DNA of 64,000 bases, taken from NCBI RefSeq assembly GCF_018143015.1, contig NC_054746.1:28671129-28735128 (forward strand). Reading direction: 5' to 3'. Below, piece by piece: positions 20,147 to 36,100 of this stretch; positions within the stretch are counted from its first letter, which is position 1; each line of letters starts with the position of its first letter. Both the position numbers and the translations under genes were made by a program. This DNA is from Lytechinus variegatus (taxonomy: Eukaryota > Echinodermata > Echinoidea > Temnopleuroida > Toxopneustidae). Under the pieces are notes generated by a model. That model did not search any database and was not told the DNA's origin. It was given only the letters and a program-made list of their open reading frames with translations.

Positions 20147-21173
20147 TCAATCAACCTGTGGGTTGTTTCTGAAGATGTATTCCGCCTGTAGCACAAATGG
20201 AAAAAAAAACAGGTTAAAGATGGATTAATTTTACCATCTTTAAGGACTTCTTCCTTATAAATGAATTAATAGCTCTCCAGTATTTCAGTCCGTCACCTGT
20301 TTCATGAAATGTTTTCTCAATAACAAATGCTAAAGTTTTCTGACAAATATTGATACCACCCAATTAAAATACATGATTTCAAGAGGTGGGTGAAGAATTT
20401 CTGTGAAACAAGGTACAGATAAATTGACTTGGTAGAAATATATATGAACAAGGCATGATACCTAGGCATTAAAAACAAAGGAGAAGCTGGAAGTCAAGGA
20501 AAATCTGAGAAAATGATAAACCCAAAATTCTACTCCAAGTTCCTCATTAAGCAGGAAAAAAGAAAATGCACAGCAACCTATTACAATGGACATTTGGATT
20601 AATGATAAAGCTTTGATAAAACAAGTGCTATCTCTTGTTAAAACCAGCTTCCTTGCTTCTATGCCTATGGTATCTCAATATATTGACATTTCTGAAACAC
20701 TATCAATATACAAATTTGTAATAATACACTGCCCCAGAAGATTGCTTCCCGCATACGATTCCCATATTAACAATCCCCCCCCCAAAAAAAAAAAAGAGTA
20801 CATCTTCCAAGAGAGCAGTTTTAAGATTAACTTTCCTCAAGAGGTAGCCTTCCATCCATGACAACTACCTGAGGGCAACAACTTCTAAGACTTCAAATTT
20901 TTGGGTGATCTAGTATCCTTTACTGAAAACATTTGTTAAAAAAAAAACAGTTACATAATTAAACCAACTTTGTAATAACATTGTCAACATTGTAGAATGT
21001 GAAAAGGAACTCACCAAGTAGTCAATGGCATCATCAGGTCTGACCTTACAGCATTCAATGAGTCCTTGTGTAAGTGTTGGCATGACATGTTTCATCAAGT
21101 AGTTCCTTAGAGGAATAGACTGATTCTCAAGAAGTTCCTTCTCTTGTCTCTTCACCTCTTCCAAACGAGATGT
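20147..21173 (-). other. AK7: AK7 C-terminal Dpy-30 motif (exons 16-17, residues 644-708)
   Basis: Exon 16 ends in [34 protein letters not shown]; the 13-codon last exon adds [12 protein letters not shown] and TGA. This is the two-helix Dpy-30/RIIa-like dimerisation motif that docks on amphipathic helices of axonemal complexes. The tiny last exon is set by its acceptor (TGTGCTACAG) and the match to the vertebrate ending AEYLFKNNP. Confidence 0.88.
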
Positions 21174-24100
21174 CTGGAGAAAATGTAGGAAAGAATAATG
21201 ATAAAATTGTGGCATGAAGGTAAGATCATTACTACTCCATTCTCATTCTGTAAATTCATGAAGGGTCAAGAATTCTCTGAAAAGAATTTTCTTAAACATC
21301 TGAATGGCATAAATGATACAAAATATTTCTTTTCAATTCATATCATATTGATTCCAATAGTTAATCATATATTGTAGTAAAATTGATATCTATAACAGAA
21401 GTCAGTTATAAATATTTCATTCAAATTTGTCCAAAATGTAATTTTTTTCTCTAAACTTTGTTTCACTTTATAGATACCTGTTTATCCATCAGACAATCTA
21501 CTTGACACACCTCACACATTTTCTATTCCAACTTTATGATGACAATCCTGACGTTATATAAACCCCTCAAATAAAGTTCCGCAACTCAAGTTTGAGTGCT
21601 AATAAATTTCTTAGTGTGCCATCATCATATGTAAAAGTGGTATCATTGGAAAGTATGATTATTCCTCTTTACGATCATGTGTCATTTGTAATGCTAGTGT
21701 TATCATGAAATACACAGACATGATAAATATGCAGCAATGCAAAAAATGAAATGTTGCAAAATTCGTTGCCATGTCATGTTTGAGTTCTGCAGCTCAAACT
21801 GCAAGTTTGAGTGCTAATAAATTTCTTAATGTGCCATCATCATGTGTAAAAGTGATATCTTTAGAAAGCATGATTATCCTTCTTTACAATCATGTGTCGT
21901 TTGTAATGCTAGTGTTATCATGAAATACATAGACATGATAATACGCAGCAATGTTAGACATGGAATGTTGCAAAATGCGTCGTTTGCAATAGCGAATTTA
22001 CAATTGTTTCGAGGATGGACCGAGTGCATTCACTGTCACCTGCATGGTGGAAATTCTATAGAAATGGAGACTCTTGTTGGAAATCAATGCATTTTGCAAC
22101 ATTTCACTTCTGACTTTTCTCCATGTTCAGGGTGTTTGCATATTCCATGATTACATAATCACAGCAAATGGCATGTCATTGTAAAGAAGAATAATTCAGC
22201 GTTCCAATGATACAAGTTTCATCTTTTATACTTCATTAACCAAAAAGATATCATCCCCAAAACTGAGTTGCAAAACTTTTTTTGAGGGGTTTATATTGCA
22301 CAAATTTCATGATCATAGCTGCACTTCATGATTTTTGCTTTATGTCAAGAAATCATACAAGTTGTAGGATTTTCTTGCCTTTGCATTTATTTCAGTATAT
22401 CATTCAAACTTTGAAAATTGTTGTTGTTTGATCGTGCAATTGACAGAAATAAGACTGTGAACCATTCAGATTAACTCACCCATTCTGCTTGTCTCTGTTC
22501 TTTAAGAGCCAGCTCCTCTGCCTCCATCCTCTCAATATTCTCCCTCTCTTCCTGCTCCTTCTTGAGTCTCTGTTCAGTCTCCAGGCGCTCCATTTCCTCC
22601 AGCTCTTCCTTGGTTGGGCCATAGTTCCTGGGCTTACCCATGATCTTAATCAGTTGGTCCATCAGGTTCTTGTTCTCCACATCGGCTTCCTTGGTGATAT
22701 CTGGTCACAAATGGGATGAAGTATGAGATTGATAAGTTTACAACCTAATGAGGCATCATAGAAGGTTTATTTTTAGCATCTAAACCATATTTTAAGAACT
22801 AATAGACTGATGCAAAAAGTCTGAGATATCATCTTTCTGATTTCAACATCACAAAAGCAGTCTTGTAGTCTACCCTATCACCAAGTTTGCCAAGTCGAAG
22901 AATCATACATGCCCAATACTCTGCAAAACTATTTACAGCATTATGGAAAAACGGGATTCACATCATTTGAAGATCTTCCTCTGATAAATGACTTTTGTCG
23001 GTAATTGTTTTGTTTCACAAATGGTCCACTTTTCAAGAGAATAATAAACTTTTCATGCATACAAACTGATCAATTGAAATTCTGATGTTTTTTTTATATC
23101 TTTGCTGTTTTCATACTAAATTGTTTAAAAAGCAATCACCCATCCCCTCATCCCATACCTGCTTCAGAATCTTGAAGCAGGTACCATGAACGCAAAAGCA
23201 AATGTTTGGTCGCATCTTTCTAACACTCACCAAGATGCTCTGGGTGTATCTCAAGCTCATCAAAGTAGTTGAGCACAGTGGTATCCTCTTCATTCAAAGC
23301 TCTGAACTCGGTGATTCGTCTGTTGAATCCATCCTCCGTGTTGTGCGTCTTGGCTACCACGCTTTCTGGAAGGTTCATGATGCGTTGCTTGAGGAAATCA
23401 TCGGTGCTGTCCAGTGAGATGACGAATTCCGGCATGGTTGCACGGTCATAGACAGGCATCTTACCATTGTCCTCCTGCTCTTCCTCTTCATCCACTGAAA
23501 TCATAAATGAATTGAAACATTCAGAGTCCTGCTAAACAACATAGGCAGTGACACTCGGGGTAATACCATAAAGCTGACAATTAAGATACAAACGCAAATA
23601 ATATTGTGGAGATTGAGAATTACAATGTATAAAAGCCACAAAATAAACTTGGGTCATTGTGTTACATTGTTTGCATAACAATTTTATTTTGGTATTGGAA
23701 ATATTCAAAAAGCTAACAACGAAGTTTCAGTTTCATTGAAAATAGTTAGAATGATAAAGCCTATGGGACCCTGAATTAAATTTGAGAAAAGACCCGGAAA
23801 AACGTAATTGGATAACTTACAAAGGAAAAACGTTTATGAAACCAATTCATTCATGTCAAAAGCTATTTTTTAGGGGGGGGGTGGTTATTGGAAAAATGTA
23901 TACACAGTTCTATCACAAATAATGGCTACCAGTGAGATTTGGCAGGAAACAGCTCAATCATAATGGATATGCACTTAAAATCACTTTATTGCTTTACTTT
24001 CAATGATGTCAAAAACATTCCTGCATTTACAAAATTCAATAATAGCCAAACACTATTGTTTCTGAAATACAGCTATTGCTAATTAACAAGTAAAGTTACC

Positions 24101-27100
24101 TGCAAATAGTTCCTTTGCCTGATCAATGGTCTTAGGGAAACCATCCAGGATGAAACCTTGGTTCTGACATGGCATGGAGTGAAGCTTGTCACGATAGAAC
24201 CGGATGATATACTGCTCTTCAATACGGTCTGTGAGTGTAAGATGAAAATGTACATGACATGACTTAAAGAAATAAATTATACAAGTGGAATGCCTCTGGC
24301 CTTCTCACCTGCATCACGCGATTCAACATAGCAGCAGTGCTGGCTTTGAAAACTCCTATAACTCACACAAGATGTTCAGTGATACTTGGTTACTCTTATT
24401 TCCATGTTTTATGAATTAGACCAATACACTTACAGAGATAGGATGGTAATTCAACAAATACCCCCAATGCGGCCAAAGTTCATTGATCTCACATGACCTT
24501 TGACCTTGATCATGTGACCTGAAACTTGCACAGGATATTCAGTGATACTTGATTACACTTAGGTCCAAGTTTCAAAAGTCAGATCAATAAACTTGCAAAG
24601 TTATGATAGTAATTCAACAGATACCCCCATTATGGCCAAAGTTCATTGACCTTTGACCCTGGTCATGTGACCTAAAATGCGCACAGGATGTTCAGTGATA
24701 CTTGATTACTCTTATGTCCAAGTTTTATGAACTAGACCAACATACTTTCAAAGTTATGATGGTAATTCAACAAATACCCCAAATTCTGCCAAAGTTCATT
24801 GACCCTAAATGACCTTTGACCTTGATCATGTGACCTGAAACTTGCACAGGATGTTCAGTGATACTTGATTACTATCATGTCTAAGTTTCATGAATCAGAT
24901 CCAAAAACTTTTAAAGTTTTGATTGTAATTCAACAGATACCCCCAAATCGGCCAAAGTTCATTGACCCTAAATGACCTTTGACCTTGGTCATGTGACGTG
25001 AAACTCATGCAGGATGTTTGGTGATACTTGATTAACCTTATGTCCAAGTTTAATGAACTAGGTCCATATATTTTCTAAGTTATGATGACATTTCAAAAAC
25101 GTAACCTCAGGCTAAGATTTGATGTTGACGCCGCCGCCGTCGGAAAAGCGGCGCCTATAGTCTCACTCTGCTATGCAGGTGAGACAAAAATGGATTGCAT
25201 AAAACACACCCCTGTAAGTATGTGATAATAAGACTAAATAAGATATTTTGGTGGAAAGATAAGGATGATACATGTATACATTAGAAAAATGATACAATCC
25301 AATTTGAGCATTGTTTCTTTAACTAAATTTCTAACTGGGGCTGCAAGAAACAAGACACACTGACACAGTTACAAACCTGACTCATTACATTATCTGTCAA
25401 ATCACCATTTCTTCTAAAACCCACATAATATATAAAATAGATGATCATATTTTTTAGGGTTAAATGGGCTTAGTATTTTTATGCAAATTCAACATACTTT
25501 GCATAACAAAGACAACTTGAAGCAAGGATAGGATGGCGTCATGAAAGGTGGCTTCAGTAACATTTTTGTTAAGAACGAATACTCCTTATTTCAACTTAAA
25601 AACTGTTAACATTATTTCACTATGAGCCAGGTGACAATATAAATGCATATTTTGCAATAAAAATAATTGTTGGCTTTGATTGAGAATCATGATTTTGACT
25701 CATACTGACCATTGTTAGACTGTTTGCTCTCCATGATAGCATCAAGAAGTTCCTGATCCTCCTGGGCCTTGCCATCATCATCTTCATTCTCATCACCATC
25801 AGCACGAGCAGCACTTTTCTCCTGAAAGTCAAAGGTTGATACATATTCATCATCATAATTGTCAATTACTTGTATCAGAATTTCTAAGATTCTTTGAATT
25901 TGGAAATTTTAAGAGAAAAACAGTTATGTTGACATTAACAAAAATACAGTGACAAAATTAGAATAGGTACGCATTAACTACATCTAAGGCAACAGATTAA
26001 CTTACCAGTGTTTCAATGGCCTCATCAATGACATCCTTGATCTTGATGTGATGAAGCTTGTAGTGCTTACAGAGAGCTGCTACGATAGATGTCTTCCCGC
26101 TGGCTGGTGGACCAAGGACACATGCTCTCATGGGCTTTATAGAGAAGCAAAGGGGGGGAGGGAGAAATCAATACAGTAATTAGGCTTAGTCGATTGTATC
26201 TTTCTTGTTAAAGACTTCTGATAAAGTAAGTGTTCAGCACTATATACATATACAACCATCATATTTGAACTCCTCACAAAGTGATGTGCTGCTAATTTTG
26301 CAGAATAGCCTATTCAAAAACAAGAAGATTGTGAACACCTTCATAATCAAATAGTCATCTACTAATAGGTCTTGACCTTCTACCACTACCACTGCTACTA
26401 CCACTACCGCTGCTACTACTTCTGGTACTCCTACTGCAGGTACTACCACTGCTACTACTAACACTTATACTTCTACTACTATATTATACAACTCCTTTCA
26501 CTGTTATACTAATACAGGAGTATTGCGATTACAAGGAACAATACTTGGCATGTCTGCTGCATAACTACCAACAAAGAATATATTTATGAACCTACCAAGA
26601 GTTTCCTGGTTGTCTTGTATTCCTTGATGATCTCTGGAATGCTTTCTATGAGACCCCTCTCAGCAACCCATCGGATGTTCATGTTCTCACGGATATACAC
26701 GCCATCTACACGCAGGTCAACCAGCAATGTGTCAAACTCACTTTGCTAAAAAATGACAACATTAGTTTTAGAATAGTTACAGACATATCATGGTGCAATG
26801 TTAAAAGAGGCAGATTAAGATGGAATGTTTCTGTCAAAACATTAAATTGCCCTCCCAACTCTCCTCTTCTTGTCTCTAGTAAACTTGACTCTCATGAAAA
26901 CGAACTTCAATTTTCACAACAAGAAAATTGGTTCTCTTCAATAATTTGTAAACATCGCTAAATCTATTGAAACTTTACCTAAATTCTGTCAACCTTTGAA
27001 TCAAAATTATATTGAATTTTACAAATTATTAAAGTAAATTTGTTGAGTACACTGAAACCCAAATAAGTTTGGAATCCCAGCCCCCCCCCCAAAAAAAAAA

Positions 27101-30100
27101 ATGGTAAAATGAATGAATGAATAATGATAAAAAGTAAAAATAACAAAATGAAAACAAATAAATATATATTTAGTTAATCAATTAATAAATGAATTATGTA
27201 ATTAGTCAATTAATTGATTGAATAACTAAATATTCAATTAATTAATTAATTAGAAAAATTATTGGTTATTAAACAAACATACAAATAAAAACATGTTAAT
27301 AGAATACCAATGATCATACTTACTGACAGACTTTTGCTGAGGAGAGCATCCTCTTTAGTGATATACTTGATCTTTCCATTGCCAAGACTTTGACTCACAC
27401 ACTACAATCAAAGAACAACAGATACAGCATTGTTTACTAATCAACATCAACAGCTTTACAATGCACAGTCCAAGACATGAAATGTGTTTTTCCAGCATTG
27501 AAAATGTGGTAGCCTTAAGGAACAGATTTTCCTAATAACACACTAAACAATGAACTTAATGATATTTTTAGCTACTAAATATCAATCAAATGTTATATAC
27601 ATGTATATATTCAACAAAATTAGTTCTAGCCATTAATCCAAGATGATTCAAAACTGTCATCTCATACACATATATTCACTCTCCACATTAAATAATAACC
27701 GTATCATACACTTAATACTTCAAGCTGGCTCAAATTATTGCAGTGGTTCTATTTTCAATAAAGCAGAGAGTCTAACATCGCTGAAACTATTAATCATTTA
27801 TAGAGTAATACCAGCACATAAAAACATACCTAAAATGTGAATATAATAGTTTATGAATACCTCATGAAACCTTTTCATACACTTAGTTACTGGCTCATAC
27901 AGTATTTGAGTATTTCCAATATTTATTTTTACCTTGACTATTTCATCCAATGGGCTCTGTGAATCATCTACTGCTACCAGGTATCTTGTCTTTGGTCGAC
28001 TGTCAGCAATGTTCTGAATCACTCTACAAGAAAAGAAGAAAATAATACCAAACACATGCATGAAAATATGATGCAACTACCACCTCTTTAAACAATCAAA
28101 ACATAACTTGTGTTCACAACTCTAAATTTGATCCTTGTGTGGTGGAATACTGCAAATATCACACAGTATATTGGCATGAATTTTACGAACTGTGCCGTCA
28201 AAAAATCTTCTGAGACCACAGATTTCCATTCAATGTTGGCGAAATTCAATAGAAGGTAAATATTGATAGGATTTGCATAGATTTCTGTTCAACTAAGCAT
28301 TACAAGTCTATAGTAAACATAGTAAATGAAAATGCAACACAAAGACAAAATGAACTCTCACAAATTCCCTCCTGTCTTGCAGTAAAATCAAGAAATATTA
28401 TAAACACAAAATATGATGTTATATTCTACAGAATAGGAAAATATATATGAGAGTACTTCAACTAGTGCTAACGATATTTGCTATAAGATTCTTGAATTTT
28501 ATTTTATTTTTTAGTGGGTAAAGTGAAGATATAAAGAGAAAGGAAATTACATTTCCTTTGAGCTTTCCTCTTCTTCAGAACAAAAAAAAATTATTCTTAC
28601 CCTGCAAGATCCTTGATGTGAATGGTAGGAAGGATGTTCATTCCATTACCAAAGCATTGTAATGCATCAGCTTCACCATGCCAGGCAGTCTATAAACAAC
28701 ATAATTAGGAAAGTAATGGTTTAAAAATAACAATGGTTATGAGATCTAGTGATGATAAAGGTTCTGGGAATAATCATCAACAATAATGATAGAGGGTTGC
28801 TAATGATACCAGGGTGTTTTGTCTGCTTTGCTTTGGAGTTGGAGGGCAAGATGACTCAAAATAAGTTTAATTCATATTTTAAATACAAAAGGGTTTTCTA
28901 TAATTTATATAACCAAGTAATTTCTTTTCTATATTAAATATGTTTCCAGTCTTCTTTTTCTTCCTCTTTTCATTTGTTTTATTTTTTCATTTTTTCCTTA
29001 TTCTTAAGTTTTAAGATATTAAAATATATGGTCTCTTCAAATCCATTTGGATCAGATAAGTGCATTGATTATTTACTGAATTTATTAAAATGTTAAAGCA
29101 ATTTGTTTCAGCAATTCATTTTTACACATGAATAAAAAAATATCTATCAACCAAATAATCCAATAACATCATAGAAATATGAAAACTTTCTATGTTTCAC
29201 TTATCCTGTCAATTAATAATATTCTACATTATTTCATAATCAAACTAGAGTCGTAATCATTTAAAGAGAATAATGAAATACCAAGTTTACAAACAAAATT
29301 ACCTTGAATAGATAGTGAAAGATGTTCTCTCCTGCTCCATAGGTCAACCCAGAAGCCACTACGTACGTCACAAACTTAGCTTTGTTCTGAAAATAAAGTG
29401 AAATGTTTCTAAGCTGATTAATATCTTGGGTTAATGCAAATCGCTGTCTTTATGGATTGTTTGTCTCTCTTTATATGTATGTATTTTTTGTACTAGTTGC
29501 AGGGCTCCCCAAGAAAAACAGTGTTTAGTCCACTGACGGGTTACCCTGAGTAAACAAAACCAAATAATATTTGAAAATGAATGAATTCCAATACATTTAC
29601 ATGTACAAGTATATCACATTTTACCAAATTAAGCAGCTAAATCATATAAAATTTGACTGTAAATTAGAGAAATAACCAGAATGATTATGACATTGAATAC
29701 TGGATTAAAGGTATATGTAATAATGATTTGATTAAATTTTCCATTTATACCATGTTGATCCCCAAAATGAATATTTTCTATGAAGAACAACTCATGTAAA
29801 TGCAAAATATGAACAGGGTACCCTGAATAACAACAAAAACAAAAACAGGGAATGAAATTACGTAATTTCCTTCACAAAAGGCAAATTCTCTTTCACACCA
29901 CACATGTGTTACATCATACACACCAGACTTCAATAAATACCACTTCTGTATTCTGTTGCTGGTACACTTGTGTACAACTTATCATTCGTACAATATAGCA
30001 CCATTTTTCCATTCCCAGAACAACTCTTTAAAAGACATATAATAGCAAACAATCCCTCTTGAAATCAAGATAACATGTGTTTCTCTGTTGATAGATATTC

Positions 30101-33100
30101 ACTTCCTGTTCTACATAACCTGGGAATGTTTACATTATAAACAGGACTATTTCTGTTGCACTTGCCAAACATTGTCTATTGAGGTCAATACTGATAAATG
30201 TGCCACTGAAGGCTAAATCAAATTAAAAATGCTGATACGCAAGCATTAAAAAGAAAGAAAACATTGGTCTGGCCTGATTTAAATCTGAAATTTCGATCCA
30301 AAAGCGATGCATTGTTTAGGAAATATGTAACTTATAACTTGCAAATTGTCTTTGATCTCTAACATTCTGTAGAAATAACAGAATGCCCCTTCTCTATCCT
30401 TATTGGAAGTGTATCATTAGCAAGTCAAAAGTGTTAATGGCAATTAGCAACTACACCTATGTTGGATACGAAGTTTAAAAACGGGCTTAAGTGGTACCTA
30501 TCTTTTTAAATCACATTTTCAAAACTCAATACTCCACATAAATGCTATACCCGGTAATTCCTCTTTAATTCAGCAACCCAATTGTGCTGACAGTAAACTC
30601 ACAAACGTGATTTTCGCTAACATACACTACTAGAACTTTCATTTTTACTGAATTCCCTCCTAGAAGATTTTGCTTGTCTTTGAGATTCTACTTTGAGCAT
30701 TCTACGCTTTACTGTTCACAAACAATATAGAAATACACCTACACGTGATTGGAGCGATGCTCTTCTCAAATGAATTCCAGAAAGGATTCCTATCTACAAT
30801 GTATGCAACAACACCACATCCTGTATCCAATTAAAACTCTAATATGACCCTTTAAAATAATCAGGAGCTAAAGTGAGCAAGCCAGTGACCCTGAGATGTA
30901 CTGTATTACTCATAACTTTGTTAACACGTGGTTCAACAAGACAGAGGGATTCCTCTCTGTCTACAGCACATTGTAACATAAGATTCAACTATGGACATTC
31001 TCTCAATGTATTTGGGTTAGCTACTGCATTGTTGGAAATTAAGTGTTAATAGTTCATCCTGTAGCCATACAATGGAACCTGCAAACATACTGGATACAGC
31101 ACTCAGCTATATGTAAGTTACATAACATTCTACATTGTATGAATAGTATTCTGCATGCTCTAAATATATAATGCTCTATATACTAGGTGCATATCATTCC
31201 TCTTCTTTTCCATTAGTGTTAAAGAATTCATTGCTTCAAATATTGTATTCATTCAGAGCAATATTTCACTTCAAAGTGAAAATATACTTTATAGCAAGAT
31301 CTTCTTCAAATATATTACATATTTCAAATCTACAGAAGTGATCTGTAAGTTGGCCCTGTGTAGATGCAAATACTTGTCAATTATCTTCTTTTTCTTTTCT
31401 TTTGTAGTACAAGAGGCTTATTACAAGCAGATATATATTCAACATATCAAAAAGATTGTTACAACATGTGACAGGGTTTATTTGGGAGGGGTTGGGATAA
31501 GGTCTCAAATGAGAATGACCTGCAAATTTTGAAAGTTTTTTTGTGAGAATGACATATCTCTCACAAACAATTATCATTTTACACAATTTTAAGAGATAAT
31601 AAGATGATATTTCACAAAAAAAAAGAGAATACACATACATGTACTGACCGCATGATCAGTATTCATTTGTAATTTCATATTTAAAAATTATTGACTTTTA
31701 TTGGGTTGTTACAGCTTTTCAATCACCTTATTAGTCTTCAATTAAAGCATGCATGAATTACATCATGCAATTGCCTTTTGTCATGAAGGGATACATGTAT
31801 GTTTAATAAGAAAGAGGTTACCTTGCCATAATATGTCATATGTCAGTTTTTCTAGACTTTAACAAAAATATAGCAAATTCCACAAATGTACATTGTCTTT
31901 TAGATCGGTATGTCAAATTTGATATGAATTTTGGCATACCATGTTGGCATACTAAAGAGTATGATTTTAAAATGTAACAACTAATTTTGTGTCAGAAAAA
32001 TAATAGTTTCATGCCAGTATTGGCAGTTCTACAAAAAAATATCCTTTGATTGAACAGGTCTTCACATGAATTGGGGAGGAAGGTCTGCGGACCATAGTTA
32101 TTAAGTTAACTTTTTCCATACCCTGGCAGCTTGACCAGACGCACCTGATACAACGTAATTTTGTCTTGAATTTTATATTATGATCTGTATGACTCTATTG
32201 CATTATGTATTCACTTGTTTGTAATATTTTATTTGATTCTGTATGCCGAATAAAATAATAATAATAATAATGAAAAATATATATTTTGAGCACTTACTGT
32301 TTTGCCAAGTTTGATAACAAGCTTCTCAGCACTGATATGTCCCTTGAAATTAGGATGTGGCTTGCGGCGTCTGTAATCTTCCTCTGTGAATGGGATTTCG
32401 GGATCATCCTAAAAATTCAAACAAATCATTTTTTACATAACACATATGGCAAAGATTGAACCTTTTACAAAACTTGGCACTACTCATATTACTTACATTA
32501 TTACACACTGCACTACTATCATGTATTATTACAATTACATCACATATCATGTTAAAAAAGTTATGATCAATATACCAAATTATTATTGCATTATCTGTAT
32601 TACAGGGTGCACATCAATAGTAGTATGCTGCCTTTGAAAGAAGCACTACTTCTGATGATTTCTGTCTTCCATAGAATGCAACCGGTTTTGATGACCGGTT
32701 GATAGTCTTTTTTTTTTAAATAATTGTAACAGTTTACATTGAAACTTTCAAATGTCAATTTTATATCAATTTTGAATTCCTCAAAGATCAATAACCTACT
32801 TATAATTTTCATCCATTTGTAATCTATCACTCTCTTTCTATCTATTTATCTATCAAACTGTCTATCCATCAATCTAAGAATCAATAGTTAGACATTGTTG
32901 CTACAGTGTCTCCACACAAAGCAACAAGAGTTGTGATGTCTGCACTAAGTTTTTTGAAATAAATTAAGATATAAATAAAAAACTTTTAATTAGATCAAAT
33001 TAATTTGATATCAGTACTGATTCAAAATAAAAAAATATATTAGGGCATACCGGGTCAACTGGTTTGCTCTTAGCCCATGTCATCACTGTTGAGATTAAAA

Positions 33101-36100
33101 TAAACATCTTTGGGGTTTCAAAGCGATCCAACTCTGCATGCATAGCTACAAAGAGAAAAACAATATACAGAAAGACCATTAACATCTTACATTAATATTT
33201 AATTAGATTTATAAATGGGTTCCTTACATCTTCTTACATTTATATCAAACCTACTGCATTTCACTTCAATAATATACTAATATTTATCTCGAATAAACAC
33301 ATGGAGATCTACAAAATGAATTATCACAAAAAGAGACCAGAGACAAAAAAAAAGTGATGGAAATTTCTACCTCTTCCTAGAGCTGTTATCCTTTTCTATC
33401 CTTTCTAGCTCCAGAGGCAACAATTTGAGGGGAAAAAATAGTCTTCGTAATTCATTGCTAAACTAATGACCACTATACAATTAAATGTGACAGCTCATAC
33501 AATCGAACAGTTCACAGCTAGCTACATGTATATAAATGACCAAATACATGTAAATTAATCTTTTAAACATGAAGATTTCCAAATCTATCCTTTACAATGA
33601 TCCCTATTCATATCGAAGTGATAGATGTGCTAAATGCATGTCTTTGAATACATTTTAGTTGCAATTTTCAGAGGAATGTTTTTTCAAGTGGGTTCTATAC
33701 GATGAACACAAAGCACATAAACACACATCAAAATGTTATGTCTCAAATGGTCTTTATCTGCCCAATGATTTTATACTGAACTGGATATTCCAGCAATTCT
33801 CTGATGACAAATGTTAATTGTAATCACTGCATTGATCTTCACCTGATACTGCCCATGATGCCTCATCGATCTGATCTGGATCTTCAGTGATATCATAGAC
33901 TACCACATCACATTCAGTTAGATGCTCCAACATCTGAATTTTCTCCTCCACCTTAAAAACGTAAGCAAAGTATATTATTGGTGAATCCTCAATAAATATA
34001 ACTTGATAAAACATGGAGTTGACATGACAGATTCATTTAATCATTTAATTGAAATCTTGATACACTCATAGTACGTTGCTGATCACATCAAAAACACATC
34101 ATATTATATCACATTACAGAATCACTATCTAACATTCATAGACATTTTTGTTATCATTCTTTCAAAAAGATTAATGGAATTGAATAAAAACACAAAAGGA
34201 AATTCATCAAGATATATAAGAATTAAATAATTTATCTAATTAATTTATTCTAAATTATTAGAATCATAAATAGATGAATAAACGAATACAAATAAATAGA
34301 TAAATAAATACAAAATAAATTTTAAAAAATTAAAATGAATAAATATTAATTGAATGTAAAATCTAAAGCACACAATACATAATTTATATGATCATATGAG
34401 GTTAAAAAAAAAGAAGACTTACATGGAGAATCTCTTGGACCCAGTCTGGCTTCTCATGTTCAGGGTTCTTTAGTGTGCCACTGACCTTCCATACACCTTC
34501 CTTGGGAGGCAACTGGTCACTTGTTATTGAGGCTGCATCCTCCTCTTCATCCCTCTCCTCTAAAGATGCTCCAACCACACATTGTGAAAGAAACTGTAAT
34601 GATACAAGAAGCACGAATTGAGTTTAAAATTTATTAGTCTATCAGTGTATGTCAGGTTAATAAATGTATGTTAACATGCATAAGGCTTAAGAAAGTGGTC
34701 AATAATGTAAATTATCACCCGTATCATACATCTGAGCTGGTCATTTACAAAACCGTATTGCCCTACATTTTCTGAATATCGGGAAGGGTAGGTATATTGT
34801 TTGTATTTTCCTCGGTCTCAATGCGCGTATTTACTTTGCATGCAGAGACGACGCAAAATATACCTTTGTATTTTCCCTGGTCTCACATCCGGGCATTTGA
34901 GGATGCGTATAAAGAGATACGCTTCATAAGGATCCGCGCACAATATACGTCATAATAAAGACAACGCTGGATCCGAGCGCTTGCAAGTACGTCATAATGG
35001 TAAAGTGCAGAGCCTAGATCGATATTAACATGACACAAAAGAACTCTATTTTTAAAAGAAATATCCCCATTATCATGATTTTTGCTCTAGATATCTGATT
35101 TGGATGATAATAAAAATATTGACTGGCTCTTCTTTCGGGGAACATCAAATATATTGCCCTTAAAAGACCCATATTGCCCTCGTCTAAAGACTCGGGCCAA
35201 TATGATTCTTTTGCTGGCAATATATTTGATGTTCCCCTCAAGGCCAGTCAATATTATATAATTATACTCAGCTAAAATAAATGCTCTGCCGATATGAAAA
35301 CATTGCAATCGCAAAAATGCATAGCCAGTGGCCAGGGCGATACTTGCAATTGGAGATGCTGTTTTCAAGTCGGCAGTGAATTGATAAAATGTATAAATAC
35401 GGAAAGGTTTTAAGTCATCGATTTTGAGACTGACACAACCATGGAAATGGAGTGAACTAGTTGCTGATAGCTTGAGTACATCTGAAAAAATGCATGTCAA
35501 GTTCATTTTTTGCATCAATTGTACTAATTTTCTTTGAAAAGAGTACTATACAAGTTGTAAATCAACGGTCAAATTTGTATGAGTTCACCTTGATGGTTTG
35601 TATAGTACCTGTCAAAGATTACCTGACAAAAGATGAAACTAAAAGATCAATTAATACTAAAGATTAAAGAAACAAAGACAAGAAAGAAATTTAAGTAAGA
35701 AAGAAAGAATTTAAGTAAGAAGAAATTTAAGTAAGTAAGAACAGCTAGTAAAACTAAACTTCAAGTTTAGACTAAAGTAAAGTTTTTAAAGAGATTTTGA
35801 AAAAGGAGAAGAAAAAAAGAAAGAAATTTCTAAAGAAAGGAAGGAAGGAAAAGAAGAAGAGTTAAAGAAAGATTTAAGACAAAAAAAATAAAAGAAAAAA
35901 AGGGAGGAAGGAAGAAAGAAAGACTAGGCCCTAAAATAATTAAAAGGACACTCACTGAATGACAATGTCAAGACACAGGCACAGCATAAAATTAAGCACA
36001 TGGGACCGTGAATACAAAAATTATCAATAAATGAGAAATCGGGCAAGTAAATAGGTTAATAAATACTATATGTTACCTTAGAAACTGCCTTTCCTGTATA

